Positions 1 through 13,429 of a stretch of DNA of 64,000 nucleotides are shown in pieces; the first letter of the stretch is position 1; each line of letters begins with the position of its first letter. Below the pieces are notes generated by a model. It was not told the origin of the DNA. It worked only from the letters and a program-made list of their open reading frames with translations, and made no database searches. The DNA comes from Nyssa sinensis (Eukaryota > Streptophyta > Magnoliopsida > Cornales > Nyssaceae). Where the stretch lies: contig CM018032.1 of assembly GCA_008638375.1 (NCBI GenBank), positions 7,746,001 through 7,810,000 on the forward strand, in the 5' to 3' direction. The translations under genes were made by a program, and so were the position numbers.

Positions 1-3000
1 CACACAGCAATCCCTCATTGTCCTTTGAGTAAGTCAATTGGATCTTCCACTGTAGAGATTTAACCATGTTTTCCACCTCCGCTATGGTCGCAACATTGTC
101 CCGCACAATCAACTTTCCTTCTGGTCTTAGGATCCTATCAACTTCTGCTATCACTGCTACTAGCTTGCACCTGTGGCCAGAAAAATATCACCGGTAAGTT
201 ACAGCAATGATGGGAGTAACTTTGCTGACAGCTACAACAGCAAGAAATGGGTCATGTGATATAATAACCTTTTTTTGAGATCAGAGAATAGATGATCAGC
301 ATGAAGAAGATCATAAGATCTGGGATAAGTGCTGAATGATTCACACCAATCATGATATATCCCAAACAAGCCACGTTCGTATATTATTGGAAGTGTGTCT
401 GGTGAATTAATAGGGACTACATTCATAACCCACACTTTGAGGTCTTTCAGTGCTGCAGCAAAACTGGAAGCATACAGAAAAGTCATGATCAGGAAACAAG
501 AACAACATTTCTCTCCATGGAATTAAAATGAAGTATAATAATATCATGTACAAGATGCAATAAATCTCAACTGCTCCAAGGAAAAGCATGATTTGTTATC
601 CAAACGTAATTAGGGCCTGCCAAGTATGACAAATTTCATACTGGAAAAATTAATTAAAAATTTCAAACGCTTACCCTCCATACACAGCTCTCATATCCAT
701 GACATTCCTCACCGAAGACCAGCTAATTCCCAACCCATTCAAATATGACATGGACACAACACGTTTCCAGTGCTCATAGTCAGAAGAGAAGTCCTTCGGA
801 GCTTCTTTGCCATACACTCCAACCTGAGAACTTTTCAACCAATAAGGTGGTTGCTCCAACCTTAGTGGCCATTGCTCTGGCCAGTGTGACCCACGCTCTG
901 ATGCATCTACTGGAACTTTGTGCATGCATGCCTGAAGCGGTACTTTCCTGAATATAAAGCACGTAAAACAATAAAGGACACTTGTAATAAGAAAGTTCAC
1001 TCAATGTGACAGTTAGTGCAGTGATTGTATTAAAAAGAGGGAATTCATTGGCCAAGGGAAGCACCATTTTGGAGCAGTACATTGTTCATATAGAAAAGGC
1101 TTTTTTTTTCTAATAACAGGAATTTTGATAAAGATGCTTTATCATTTCTACTGCTTCCTATGTTCCCTTCTCCTTGAATCAGCAGATAGAAAATGTAGAT
1201 CTCTCACATTAACTAGGAATCTAATCTACAAAGCTTAAAAAGGAAGGCCAAAAGGGAAATGCATGATAAACTTGATAGTTTCTTATCACACAATAATTTA
1301 CTACGGAGTGCAAGTTCCTACCAACTTGTTTGTGCAAACTTATGTATAATACAATGGGCAGATTTATTCTCCATTTGGTACAAAAGATGGAAAATTGGAA
1401 GAAAAGGAATAATAGGAATCAGAGAGGTGTCTAAAAGGAAAGGAATACCCCCCCACCCCCCTCCTTTTGATTGTTTGAGAAGGAAAGAGAAGAGGAAGGA
1501 AAGAAATGTACGTTGTATTATTTTACCATTATACCTCTACATATTACAGAAAGGGTTTTTTCGAAGGACAAAAATGTAATTTAGAAAAGCTTACATTCTT
1601 CCATTGCACCCACTTCTGGAAGGAAATAATAAGGTGGGCTAGTGGTACATATGGAAAACTTCCTGTCCATGCAGTGAACTTTATAGTTTTCTTATTTCAA
1701 TGTTGGAATATCTTTACTCAAATAGATTCTGATTTTACTCAATGTTTTCCCAAGTTAAAAGATTTTTTGCTTATCACAACCGATATTTGTACCACATACA
1801 GCAGTTGCCATGATTAACAACAGAACTTAAAAGCAAGGGTTGCTGAAAAGAGTACCAGGCTGCATCTGCATCATCAGATTCTTTGCATAACTGAGGCTCA
1901 TTTTGTGGTCTTTTTTCATAGCACAAATTGGTAGTTGGTTTTCTATATATTGCTGCACCCACTTCATTCAATTTATCCTCCTCAATCACAACCAGGTCCC
2001 AGCACATTGACCTTGTTAGTTCAGACATGGCTGCCATCAAATTGCACAAATAAACAAAGCATTTGACATCAATCCACAACTCCATTTCTTGCCAGAGAAA
2101 CATAAACTAGGTTAATGAGCACTCTACCATTCCAGATGCCAACATCTTCAGGCACCTTTCGGTAAACTGGAGTAGCGGACCACACAAAGTAGCCACCAGG
2201 TCGCAAGAGACGATTCAACTCTAACAGAAGTTTACCACCTGCAGGTGCTCCTTGGTGAATTTCTAGGCCCAGAAAAAATCTTTAGCAAAACAAAATGATT
2301 ATTTGAAACTGATGCAAACAATCACCTTCAACATGCCAAGGAACTCTGCAGCGTGCACAATGGACAATATCAAAGACATTACTAGGGAAAGGTAGTCTCT
2401 GGGTACCCATAACAGCTGATATACCAGGGATTCCCCTTTCAAGTGCAAATTGCACTTGGGCTTCATGCTCGTCCTTGGGGGCAAATGACATTGTAAGTAC
2501 ATCTCTTTCAAAAAGATATCCGCCAAAACTGGCCACCCCACACCCAACATCCAATATTACACGGCTTCGTTTCCCCCATGCAATATCAGGAAGAGACTGC
2601 ATTGTGGACAAAATATTATTTAACTATATAGACAATATTACAAAACTTCAGAACAATTGAGCAGTCTTGCTTAGTACAAAGAAGAAATGAGGAAAGTAAA
2701 ACTATGGATGGACAAAGCTCAAGATGGTGAAAATATTTATGTCGAGGTCGTCGATATCTAACTAACCCATTTGACCAAAGAACAACTTATGCCACTTATC
2801 AAAAATATTAATGCGAGGGGATGGACAAATCACAAAATGAAAAGATAACAACAGAATAGATTAGGTGACAAGACAAGGAATATTCATAATTGAAACATTC
2901 CTGGGGAATTCAATGGAGGTCAATGAAAAAACCAGTGACAGGAAGTAAACTGGTTCAAATTGCAGGCTCAAGAAAAGAAAATATGAAGGGTAAAAGAAAT

Positions 3001-6000
3001 ATTGATAATAATAATTATAAATGATTCAATGCATTATGTTTATTGAAAATGTGATATGATACTGAAAAATGGTGAAAATGGCTGTGTGACTGCTCACAGT
3101 CATGGAAACAAAGCTTTAACAACATACAATATTACAAAAGCTGATATCATCAATATCAAGGACTTGCTAAACATGCTTGCGTGCGTAGAAGGACAATTCA
3201 AGTGAATATAGTAATGTATTTTGTGCATTGATAGTATGATCCAAAACGGTTAAAAAAAATAACTAGTATTTGTATAGAGTTACATGCTTACAAAAATGTG
3301 TATAAAATGGCAGATAAAGGGGGAGGGTTTGATAGTACCCTTGACAATTCTATCTACCTTCATCCATTTATACACTGTTATCTCAATTGAATTCACTTCG
3401 TTTGTCCCAATTTTTATGAATTTATCGTCACAATTTGACTTCTACCTAATTTCAAATTGAACTTTATTTTCTAAACATTTAACAAAAACTAAGATTTGTG
3501 TTTCTTACCATGAAAAAAATTAAAAAAACACACATATCAAGAAGTTAATTTGATAATAATCTTCACAAATTCAGTTTGACGTCTATAAATTTCTTTTGGT
3601 GGGTGACTTGGGATCTTATTCTTTAATAAGTTAGAGAGGGGTGAGGACATTGAAAAAAAATAACAATAAGTAAATAAAAAAATGTAATCAATGATAAACA
3701 TAGGAAATTTCGTATGCTCTCACTAATGTCCCACATCATGTTATAGTACCCAAAATCCCACATCGCCTTGTGAGAGAGCGTCACTGGGCTATACATGTGC
3801 AAACCATTCCTAACTATGTAGATGCATTTAAAACCGATAGAGCCAGTGGATCCAGAGTGGACAATATCCGCACAGTGGTTGGGGCATGACAATATAGTAT
3901 AAAATCAGGGCTTGACCTGCCTTGCAGTGTGTGGGCCATGGCAAAACAAACTTTGTATCCTTAGTGCATCCAGCCTAGTTGGTTCATGAGCTAAGAAGCA
4001 CCGACTCATCTTGAAGGACACAATGTCGGTGTCGGACAAGTCTGGGACACTCCAAACACGTGTCCAACACACTAAAATCAAGAATCCAAATTTTTTTATT
4101 TTTAAAAATTACAGACACACTCCTGACATGGCAGGACACAATGGAAGAGAAGATGGAAAAAAAAAAATCAGAAAAAAATTAAGGAAAAGAGATGATCAAA
4201 TCCAACATAACAGAGAAGAGAAGGCAGTGACCTACGCAATCAACACCCAGGTACCTCATCTCCTCCTGTTCCTTCTTCTTCCATCGACTGCAATCTCTAT
4301 CTCATTCCGTCAGCTCCTTCCATTGACTGTGTTCTCAATCTCCTTCCGTTTTGGCCCCCTCTATTAGTTTTGATTCTTTTGAAACCCTTGACGAAGTGTC
4401 CTGAGCCCCCCTTAGTTTTAATTCTTTTGAAACCCTTCACACATGTCCTCCCTCCCTCCCTCCCTCGAATTTAGTTATAAAATTCCCTGACCATGTGTCC
4501 CCCACTCCCTTGGTTTTAGTTCTTTTGTATTTCACTTTTTTAAAATTTTTATTATTAAAAAGTTTAAAAATAATAAATTCTTTTTTATTACATTTATTAA
4601 TTTAAATTAGTTTATTTTGTATTTAAAATTTTATTATTAAAAAGTCTAAAAATAATTAATTCTTTCTTTGATCTTTATTATTTATTGGATCAAATAATAA
4701 TAATAATTTATATGTTTACCTTTTAATTTGTGTATTTCACCAATATACTTATTTTGTATCATTAAATTAGTTTTAAAAATTTATATTAATTTTTAATAAA
4801 CCAACTTAATAAAACTTGTCATAAAATGGTTCTTAATTATTATTAATTTCTTATACCATCTTGAAATAATGTTTTAAATTCAATTGCATGATATATACAT
4901 ATATATATATATATATATTATTTAACGTGTCGTGTCATACTTTTTTAAAAAACCTCTTGTCAGCATGTCCGTGTCCTGTCATATATGTGTCCCGTATCCA
5001 TATCCGTATTGTTATAAATGGAAGCAACAAACAAAATAGAAAAGTGAAAAATCAAACAAACAAACGCAACATGAGCGGTAATGATCAATTCACTATGAAT
5101 CAAAGGAGATTATAAGAGTGAACACTCACAAACCCAAAAAAGTCCATTTATACCCAAAGACAACTCACAAAGTGGCTCCCAACTCTCACAATGATCATAA
5201 ACTTTCTCCTCTTGTAACCCTAGAATAACACCCATATATAGGTTTAGAAACTGCCAAATCCGTAACCAAGTGCCCAAATGGGGAAGCCTCTTCCATTCGA
5301 ACAGGGCCCCGTTCGAATGGGAACCCAATCTCCGTTCAAACGGAGAGTTCATGACACCCACACAACACGTACTTCTTAGGGTGTGACACATACATCATCG
5401 TCTTTCACTTGTCAAAATCTTTATTCATTAAGGAAGTTCATTGAACATACATGATTGCATGAATAGTTATATGAAGTTCATGTAGCTAACATGTTTTAAT
5501 TTCTTTTTTATTAATTAAGTTTAAATTTATACAAAGTGTCTAAATTAGATACTTAACTTTTGAAATTTTTCAATACAAAAACTAGTTTGAGTTATTCAAA
5601 CAATAGATTTTTAGGATAGGAGTTACTGATGGACTACTTTAATTGACTTTATGAATATTTTTTGCAATAAAACTATGATTAGAAAATTCAATAAATATTA
5701 CTTTACATTAAATTAGGGATTTTTAAATTTTATGCATGAATGTCCAATGACCCAAAAAGAAAAACTCCCAAATCCGCCACTGCGTACACACACAAGTACA
5801 ATGCATATATATAGGTTCATCTATGTCATGTTCAAAGGTTAATCTTTTGTCTCCAATCAAAAACCCAAAGTTGAGGAGTATGGTGATAGGTTCATACTTA
5901 TTGTGAACCTTAACAAAATAGTACGAGTACGCTTTTGTATCTTTTTTTTTTTTTCAATAAATAACTTTTATATCTTTAATAAATGCAGACATGTTCACAT

Positions 6001-7680
6001 AATAAGATAAATACATTGAGCATTCAAATTAATTTCAAAAGGTTGCAACAAGTTACAACTCATGCAAAATTTGTTACAAAGCACCTTATATTCTCCTAAA
6101 AGTTTGTATGTATAGATTTATGTAATTACACAACAATATGAACGGATTCCTTTTTCTTTTTTTCTTTACTAACACACACACACACACAATATGAATGGAT
6201 TCATTTTTTTCTTTTTCTTTTCTTTTCTCCAGCCATAAAAACCAGAGAATACACACACATACATTCTGATCAGTAGTGCAAAGTAACAACTATACTGCAA
6301 AGGACTGTGGAAAATAACAATGCGAATGACATGGAAAAAAATATATGCAGTGATAAAGATAGCATATATAGACAGGAAAAGGAAGCATGGCGGAACTAAG
6401 GATGAGAAGGACTGACTTTTTGGATGGAATCAATGTAATGAAGGGCGCCATTCTTAAACTGGGTCCCACCACCTGGAAAAGTAAGGTAATCACCAGAAAC
6501 TTTAACCCAATTTTGATGCCCTTTAACCTCTGCAAGCTTGGTGTGGGGAACATTATAGTACCATATCTACAGAATGACCAGAATAGACCACTTTAAAAAC
6601 TATAACTACAAGAGGTCTTTCATATAAATCAGTAGCTATAAGATATACCTGTTCCCTGCTTTTTGGCCACTTTATTGAGCGTCTGTATCCTTTAGGTAGA
6701 GGGACAAGGCAAGTTGGAGCTTCATCTGGGCAGTGCCTCTCTCGATGTTCAAAGTGACTCCTACTTGTAAGCTTTCTAATAGCTTGCGCATTGTCAAGAC
6801 AGGGAATATAGTCTGACCCAGCAGTGACATTACAAACTTTCCAATTATAGCCATTTTGGTCCCCGGATGACGAAGACTTTTGTGATTCCTTCTCATTCTT
6901 GGACTCCGTCGCTTGAGTTGACCAAGCCCCATTTTGAGTACTAGTTTCAGTCAAAATCTCAGACTGGGCCCCAGCAGGGAAAACCTGGTCCTTTGCCTGG
7001 TCTTCCGTCTTGTTTTCACCAGAGCTTTCTTTTGAATCCTTATCTTGAACTTCCTCTACCTTCTCCTCAGTATGAAGGTCCACTTTATCTTCCTGCATTG
7101 TTTCCTCCACACTTCCCTCTGTATCTGATTTTTTCTTACCCTCGTCTGATTTTGGTTCATTCTCACTTGGGCTATCCTCTGATTCTGGCTGCTCACTTGG
7201 ATTTGTTTCACCAGCTTCTGTACTAGCATCTCCACCTTCTGAATTTGAGTCTCTGTCTCCTGAATTTGATTCCCCATCTTCCTTTTTTCCATCTGACTCG
7301 GTCTTTCCTTCAGGATTGTCTTCCACAAACTTCTCCTGGACTTCCTCAGGAGTATTCTCAGACTCTTTTTGGTTCTGCCGGACCTCAGAATTACTCTCAT
7401 CCTGAGAATTTTCGGGGATACTATCTTCTTTTATTGCATCCTCTGGCAAATCACCTGAACTGTCTTCAAACTGCTTAGAATGATTCTCAGTTACTTCCTG
7501 TGGAACCTTAGTTTTACTCTCTTGAGAAGACAAGTCTGAATTCTGAACAGGAACAACCGATGACGACATCAGCACCCAAACCCCGACTAAACAAATTCCA
7601 ACAAACATGACAATAGCAACCGTTGAACAGTAATTTGATGACTTTCTCCCATCAACACGGGAATATTTTCCCAAAGCCAT
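1..7680 (-). CDS. Probable methyltransferase, PMT24/25/26 type (DUF248 family), 3' end cut by window edge
   Basis: Eight exons on the minus strand: 7680-6649, 6566-6417, 2596-2326, 2238-2128, 2030-1856, 947-675, 463-269 and 170-<1. All junctions are GT-AG and the frame stays open for 792 codons to the window edge. Residues about 18-38 form a single membrane anchor after a short basic N-terminus ([13 protein letters not shown]), as in type II Golgi proteins. Residues about 50-270 are a low-complexity Glu/Ser/Lys/Asp stem. The methyltransferase domain follows, with SAM-binding [13 protein letters not shown] near residue 408 and the family blocks [24 protein letters not shown] and [13 protein letters not shown]. 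The family (QUA2/TSD2 relatives) is linked to pectin methylation and cell adhesion; substrate here is inferred. The acidic stem and N-terminus match the PMT24-26 subgroup best. Only a few tens of C-terminal residues should be missing. Intron 2 (2597-6416) is swollen by repeats. Confidence 0.93.
3718..3895. repeat. Possible LTR/TRIM fragment
   Basis: The stretch contains ATCCCACATCGCCTTGTGAG and GGGCTATACATGTGCAAACC, the kind of sequence common in plant LTRs and TRIM elements. Both ends are indistinct and no coding sequence accompanies it. The assignment rests on resemblance alone. Confidence 0.35.
4004..5012 (-). repeat. Interspersed tgtcc-rich element, copy 1 (inverted relative to copy 2)
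   Basis: The ends are rich in CGTGTCCGTGTCC-like words. The right end (TGTCCGTGTCCTGTC... then CCGTATCCATATCC) is the reverse complement of the left end of the copy at 20595-20969. The centre is AT-rich with a (CTCC)n stretch near 4447 and a TA microsatellite near 4898. It lacks a coding region, so it is a non-autonomous element or remnant. Confidence 0.5.
5260..5350. repeat. Palindromic segment within a repeat of unknown class
   Basis: It contains a near-perfect palindrome, CATTCGAAC-GGGCCC-GTTCGAATG, followed by a second inverted pair, CTCCGTT...AACGGAG. The stretch lies in a 5110-5395 block that looks repeat-derived. No gene is supported here. Confidence 0.4.
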
Positions 7681-7711
7681 GTTTTTGGTACAGTATTCCT
7701 ATATTATATAC
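7681..7711 (-). other. 5' UTR segment of the PMT gene behind a probable leader intron
   Basis: Just upstream of the start codon a pyrimidine-rich stretch ends in TTTCAG (plus positions 7712-7717), a good acceptor. This implies a 5' UTR intron. Candidate donors on the minus strand are GAG|GTACAT near 9246 or AAAG|GTACCC near 9345, followed upstream by a pyrimidine-rich leader to about 9550. The acceptor is seen directly; which donor is used is inference. Confidence 0.5.
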
Positions 7712-7801
7712 CTGAAAGGGCACCCAAAAAAAAAATATGTAAAACCCACAGGACAAACCTCGTAATTTATGTCACTAGAGATTGCAACAGAAGTGTGATT
7801 T

Positions 7802-7865
7802 AAAGCAATGGATCAAGTACAAGTTAAAGCAAGGAATCAAGTACAAGTTAAAGCAATGGATCAGA
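7802..7865. repeat. 24-bp tandem repeat, about 2.7 copies
   Basis: The unit AAAGCAATGGATCAAGTAC plus AAGTT recurs at 7802, 7826 and 7850 with one or two substitutions. It lies in the probable leader intron of the PMT gene. Confidence 0.85.
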
Positions 7866-8460
7866 ACACATACACAATAGAATGGCATGTGGCCTAATAA
7901 ACATATTAGATCATATGCAAAAATGTCTAGGACGCAATAATAATGTGAGCGCCGCCGAATGAGGTGTCTACAAATAGTACAAGTATAAACATATACAAAG
8001 ACAAACAAACAAAGTTGAAACTCTAATAATAAATAATAATTGAACAATACCAAAAAGCTTATACAACTAGCACAAAAAGAAACAGTGTACACATATTTTC
8101 TTTTTTAAGTATTCACCTGAATCATATTATGCCTACTCTAGGGAATATAAAACTTCCTAATGTAATTTTGATTAAGGTAGACAGCCCAACAAATGGATCT
8201 ATATGGTTAAAAAATTAGACAAAGACACATCGGGTGAGAAAGTTTTTCTTTATACAAGTGAATATTATGTAAACATATATGTGTGCGTGTGTATATTATC
8301 AGTATTCTGTAAACATATATATATATATATATATATAATTATAAATTTTTAAACATTTTCTGTTCTCGTAAGTAATACTAGAATAGGACAATTTACCCAA
8401 AACAAAATAAAATAAAACTATATATTGGGTTCTCAATAATTATTAGTTATTACTCAGAGA

Positions 8461-8687
8461 CTCTGCATATGTATTATATTAAAAACATATATAAATGGTA
8501 TAGTATATGTAAATACATTACACAAACAAACATATGTTGGATGGAGAAAAGATAAGTTGATCGGAATAATTAGTCTCAGACTCTGCATATGTATTATATT
8601 AAAAACATATATGAATGGAATAGTATATGTAAATGCATTACACAAACAAACATATGTTGGATGGAGAAAAGATAAGTTGATCGGAAA
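8461..8687. repeat. 120-bp tandem duplication upstream of the PMT start
   Basis: CTCTGCATATGTATTATATT starts at 8461 and again at 8581. About 107 of the 120 bases of each unit run on with only a few differences, ending in GTTGATCGGAA in both. The duplication is recent by its identity and lies in the probable leader intron of the PMT gene. Confidence 0.9.
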
Positions 8688-9255
8688 ATGCTTAGAAGAA
8701 AAATAGAATCAAAATCCCTAAAAACAACTAACCGGAATCCAACTTGATCTCAGCTGCTAAACGGTTTTTCACATTTTTAATAATTCATCCAAATGAATTT
8801 CAAAACGATTAGTCTAATGCAACAGAATTAATAAAAAGTATTAAAATGGACAACTTAGCGATACTCTAACCAGATATTTCCAAATTCTAGCCGAATTTCT
8901 ATTGTCCACCAAAAATGTTTCCCCAATTCAATTCAGGAAGCCTAACGGTTACTCAATTCAATTCCCAGATCTATAATTATGAAACCTTGTTAAGTTTAGG
9001 ACTTCCAAATAACAAGCTTTAAGCTTTAAGAGAAGCAAGTGAACCAATAAAATCAAAAAATATACAAAATCAACTTCTTTCCAAGAATTAATTTGCACTA
9101 AACAAAGCAAATAACAATTTTTCAAACCTTAGTGCAGCAGATCACAAGCAGTTTAACATCAATTAGAATCTAATAAATCAAAACAATAACACTGAACCAA
9201 ACATATTACTAAAAGCTAACCAGTGAAACAAACTTTACAAAATGTACCTCAGATT

Positions 9256-9256
<1 letters not shown>

Positions 9257-9288
<32 letters not shown>

Positions 9289-9322
9289 GGGGGGGGGGGG
9301 GGGGGGGGGGCGGAGAGAGAGA
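9257..9322. repeat. Compound microsatellite (TA)n-(GA)n-G(23)-(GA)n
   Basis: An uninterrupted series of TA repeats, GA repeats, about 23 guanines and a short second GA run lies in the region predicted to hold the 5' leader or promoter of the PMT gene. The long G run could form a quadruplex; its exact length is prone to sequencing error. Confidence 0.85.
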
Positions 9323-9649
9323 TCTGTGAGTAGGAATAAGGGGTACCTTTTAACGGGTTTCGTTGAGGATCTGACTGAAAAAAAAAGGGTTTTCAGCTCA
9401 TATTCTTTGCAGATAGGAGGATCTGAGCAAGTCTGTGAGTTGAGAAAGAAGATATAGCAGAGATTTTCCGGTCGTTTTCGATTTCTTGATTATATACTAT
9501 CTATTCCCTGTAAGTCAGAGAAAGAGAGAGTAATAAGTATAGAGAGATTGACTATTTAGTCATCAGTCATCTGCTAACGCCGACAGAATGTACCGCGAAA
9601 CAAGAGTGTGTTTTGCGGCGTCGGTGGTGCTGAAAACCAGGGGTGCGTA

Positions 9650-12600
9650 TTAATGTGAAAGAGGATGGTTGAATGTGTGATTTTGTTAAATTCCGAAGGA
9701 GTTTTTGGTAATTATACATGGTTGTTTAGCTGGACTTAGATTGTCACATGATAACGACGTAGCTATATTCTGCAATCAGAAGTTTGAGACGGGGAGGGGA
9801 CGCCAATTGACAACAAAGCATGTGGGGGTAATTCTGTCATTTCAATATATAGGATATGATCTCACACTCCTAATCAAATTATATTTATTAAGAGAAAGCT
9901 GTACTTCCAAATTCATATTTTAATATCTATCTCAAATAATATATGTTATTAATGTGATATTGTATTAATAGTAATAATTAAATTATATAATTAATATAAT
10001 TTTACTATGTCATTGAAATGTGAGAAAGAAATATAGAATTTAAATTTAAAAAATAAAACATTATTGATTAATCAAGTTAAAGTTATTTGAATTTTTTATT
10101 ACACTCGCTCACACTCTAAATAATTAAAATTTTATGTCTCATCAAGACTGACTGTAAATAATGGGAGGCATAAAACGATAATTTTTTACTTTATTTTATA
10201 TATATATATAATATATTTACTTTTTATCATATAAATTTTAATGATTTTTTTATAAGAGAGAGATATATATTGAATAAAATTCTAATAATAGAGTTTTTAC
10301 ACAATTTTTTTTATCTAAATAGATAACAATAAAATATTACAGTACAATATTAATAAAACTCTATTAACAGAATTAAGTTTGTTTATGAAGTCTTGATAAA
10401 AATTTTTTATGTACAGTTAAATTTCTAATTTAATTATACTATAAATACTCTAAAAGTTAGAGTATTTTTATAAAATTAGAGTTTCATTAATTTTACATTT
10501 CTAATTTAATTATATTATAAATACATAAAATTCATCACGTTTTCTTTGAATAAAATACTAACCTTATGATTATCCTATCTCATATGCACTCATGTTTTTA
10601 CATTGAGTGAGATAACTCTACTTTGATAATAAGATAACACAATTTCACTTAACTAAAAATAAAAAATAAATGAATAAAACAAATTTATTTTGATTAAAAA
10701 ATTTGGTAATGATACAATATTCGAAATTGTCAAGTTGACAACCGACCGATTGCAGAGATTTGAGGGATATGCTGTCGCAGAGAATGAAACCCCCAGGAAT
10801 AAGGTTTAGAGCATGCACGCGCTATCAACGCAATACCGGCGCACACCGACACCCCTCCCCCCTCCCTTCCCTGGATTGAATTTAAAAAGTCCATTTCGAC
10901 GACAATCAAATATTTTATAATAGACAAAAATAAAAAAAAAATAAAAAGGACAATCAATAAGAACATGGGTCTTATAAAGTAATCTGCCCATATCTGACAT
11001 TCATGCTGCCGGTATATACATTTAATCAGCCCAGATCTAACATTCATGCTGCCCGTTATATATATATAGATCTAACATTCATGCTGCCCGTTATATTTAT
11101 ATATATATATATATATATATATTGTTGAACACGTGTGTTGCATGATTTAGGTTTAATTCATAAAAACTCATTCATAAACTGTACATTATAATTCCAAATG
11201 AATAACAAATGAGCGGATATATTTTTCTATATGATAGAATCAAAAATCATAACTAACATATGTAATTCGATATAATAAATAACTTCACAAATTAGTCTGA
11301 AAATAAAACAGGGATCATCAATGACAACCAATTTTTATATTTATTATAAGTAATATTTTTTTATTTTATTTAAAAAAAATATTTATATGATATTAATGTA
11401 ATTACATATATAATAAATTAATATTGTAACAGATACTTGGATAAAAAAATATGTTCCTTACCTAATTTAGAAGCAAGTCTTATTCATATTTAAATAATGT
11501 CACAATAATAACATTCTATCATATTATTTGTCAGGCCGATTCAAGCATAAAATCAACAAAGTAATGACTTTAGACCCACTCGCAAAGAAGACACCAAAGG
11601 TACATAAAACTAGAAGTGTAAGGCCAATAGGCCTAATAAAAAAAAATTTAAATTTTATATTTTTGTATATTAATCTAAATTAGAAGTGTAATGTTAATAG
11701 AAGTCTAATTACAAAAAGAATACTAAATTTTATATCTTTGTATGTTAAGTTAAATTAGAAGTGTAAGATTAATAAAAGTCTAATTACAAAAAGAAGACTA
11801 GGTTAATCCAAATTAAAAGTAACCAAATTCTACTTTCAATAAAAAAAAAAAAGTCTCAAATTTTGTGTATTTATTATAATCGCAACAAGAAGTTTACGAT
11901 TATAAATTATGTCCCCTTCAAATATTTTTTGTTTTTTTTATAGATCAGTAAGAGATATTTCGGACCAATTTATGTCTATAAAACTAAATTATCTGTTAGA
12001 GACAGTCAAACCTACTCTTCAAATATTTACTCTTAGGAACTCCCTAAAATTGACCATAATAAGATAACAGAAAAAGGGTCGTTGGATCAATCCTAAAAAT
12101 GGAAGACAACATCAAATCCAGCCATTGATTTATCACATGTTACTCTAGAACCTTTAAAATCAATGTCTTTCAATTTAAAATCAGTAAATCTAATTGAGTT
12201 TTATATAATATTTTAATGCAAAAAAAATAGTAAATCGATTGAAATTATTAGGATGGAATTGGGTAGAAATAAATTCAATATTAAGGACAGAAAGGCTCAA
12301 GAAAAAAAGAAAAAAATTTAAAGTTGCTTGAAATTTCCCGGCTAAGCAAGTGGTTGGACAATAGCCCACAATTATTGATAGAAGGAGACGAGGCCCCATC
12401 CGTATTCATTACTGATAGGAATGGAAAGGGATAGAGCCTCTCTTTACTCTACTCTCCAACAACTACAGTACATAGACAACACAACACTCCAAAAACTACC
12501 GTCATATTAGAGTTTTTAGAGCATTCTCTTCGATTTATTGGTTGAAGCTTTGATTGTGACCAAAACCAAACATTACGTGGGTGCCCCTAAAAATGTGGTT

Positions 12601-12900
12601 TTAAAAAAATTAAAGGAACCTTGAGGAAAAGATGGAGATGGTGAAATGGAGACACCTAAGTCACGGGACTTTAAGTTTTGACGAGTATTTTGAGGTCATC
12701 TTGTGTGTAAATTATTAAAACACGCAAGAACTAGTGATGGATCGTTGAGTTTATCTGTTCAAGATCATCGATACCAAAAAAAAATAAAAATTAGATTATT
12801 TGATTCCAAATAATCAGTTTTGGGTATTCATATCCTGAATTTAATTCTCAATTAATTTTTTCTTAAACTCGTTGTCAAATGACGTTCATGAGTTTCATTA
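9650..12900. other. AT-rich intergenic region between PMT and SGRL genes
   Basis: No gene is supported. Visible items are a GC-richer patch at 10740-10870, a short repeated unit (AGATCTAACATTCATGCTGCC) three times between 10984 and 11090, a TA microsatellite at 11098-11121, and repeated phrases like AGAAGTGTAAG/ATTAATAAAAGTCTAATTAC at 11600-11800. Short open frames lack domains or codon-like composition. Confidence 0.6.
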
Positions 12901-12908
12901 AAAATTTA

Positions 12909-13425
12909 ATAATATTATTCTTATCTTAATATTTTATTAAAAAAATTTACCTACTGACGTGGCTGTCCAGATATTAGTGAATTCAGCCTCTTGGTGTTAG
13001 TCATGTCCGATGAGTTCAAGAGATTTAATTGACTAGCACCAAAAAATTTTATCTACTGACGGGGCTGTTCAGATACTTGTGAATTCAACCTATTGGTGTT
13101 AGTGAATTCAGTCTCCTGGTGTTAGTCATGTCTGGTGAGTTAAAGAGATTTAATTGACTAGCACAAAAAAAATTTACCTGCTAACGTGGCTATTCAGATG
13201 CTTGTGAATTCAACTCATTGGTGTTATTGAATATAATTTCTTGGTACTAGTTACGTCTGGTGAGTTTAAGAGGCTTAATTAACTAGGACCAAAATAAACT
13301 TAATTGACTAATAGTATCAAGAAACTTAATTAACTAACATCTGAACAATTATGTTGGGCTTGACCAAAACCTAACCTTGGTAATTTTGTTTTTTTAATAA
13401 TGATAGTGTTACTCTTAAAAATTTT
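12909..13425. mobile_element. MITE-like element with internally triplicated core
   Basis: The outer ends resemble AATATTATTCTTAT... and ...ATAGTGTTACTCTT, like the clean TIR pair of the element at 43903-44125. The core phrase (CTGACGTGGCTGTCCAGATA ... GTGAATTCAGCCTC ... GTTAGTCATGTC ... TTAATTGACTAGCAC) is repeated about three times (near 12953, 13055 and 13178). It is a non-autonomous repeat with no ORF. Confidence 0.6.
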
Positions 13426-13429
13426 ATTT

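Larger units (their letters stand above)
2597..6416 (-). other. Large intron 2 of the PMT gene, filled with repeats
   Basis: A 3.8-kb intron between the exon ending at 6417 and the exon starting at 2596. It holds an LTR-like fragment at 3718-3895, a tgtcc-rich repeat at 4004-5012, a short palindrome-containing repeat near 5110-5395, and AT-rich filler. No coding exon fits within it. Confidence 0.75.

Noticed and set aside
7056..7400. Basic 114-codon open frame on the minus strand overlapping the PMT first exon
   Set aside because: It is an alternative frame of the acidic low-complexity stem, without independent conservation.
8461..8687. CRISPR-like direct repeat
   Set aside because: Only two 120-bp units without regular short repeats and spacers, in plant nuclear DNA.
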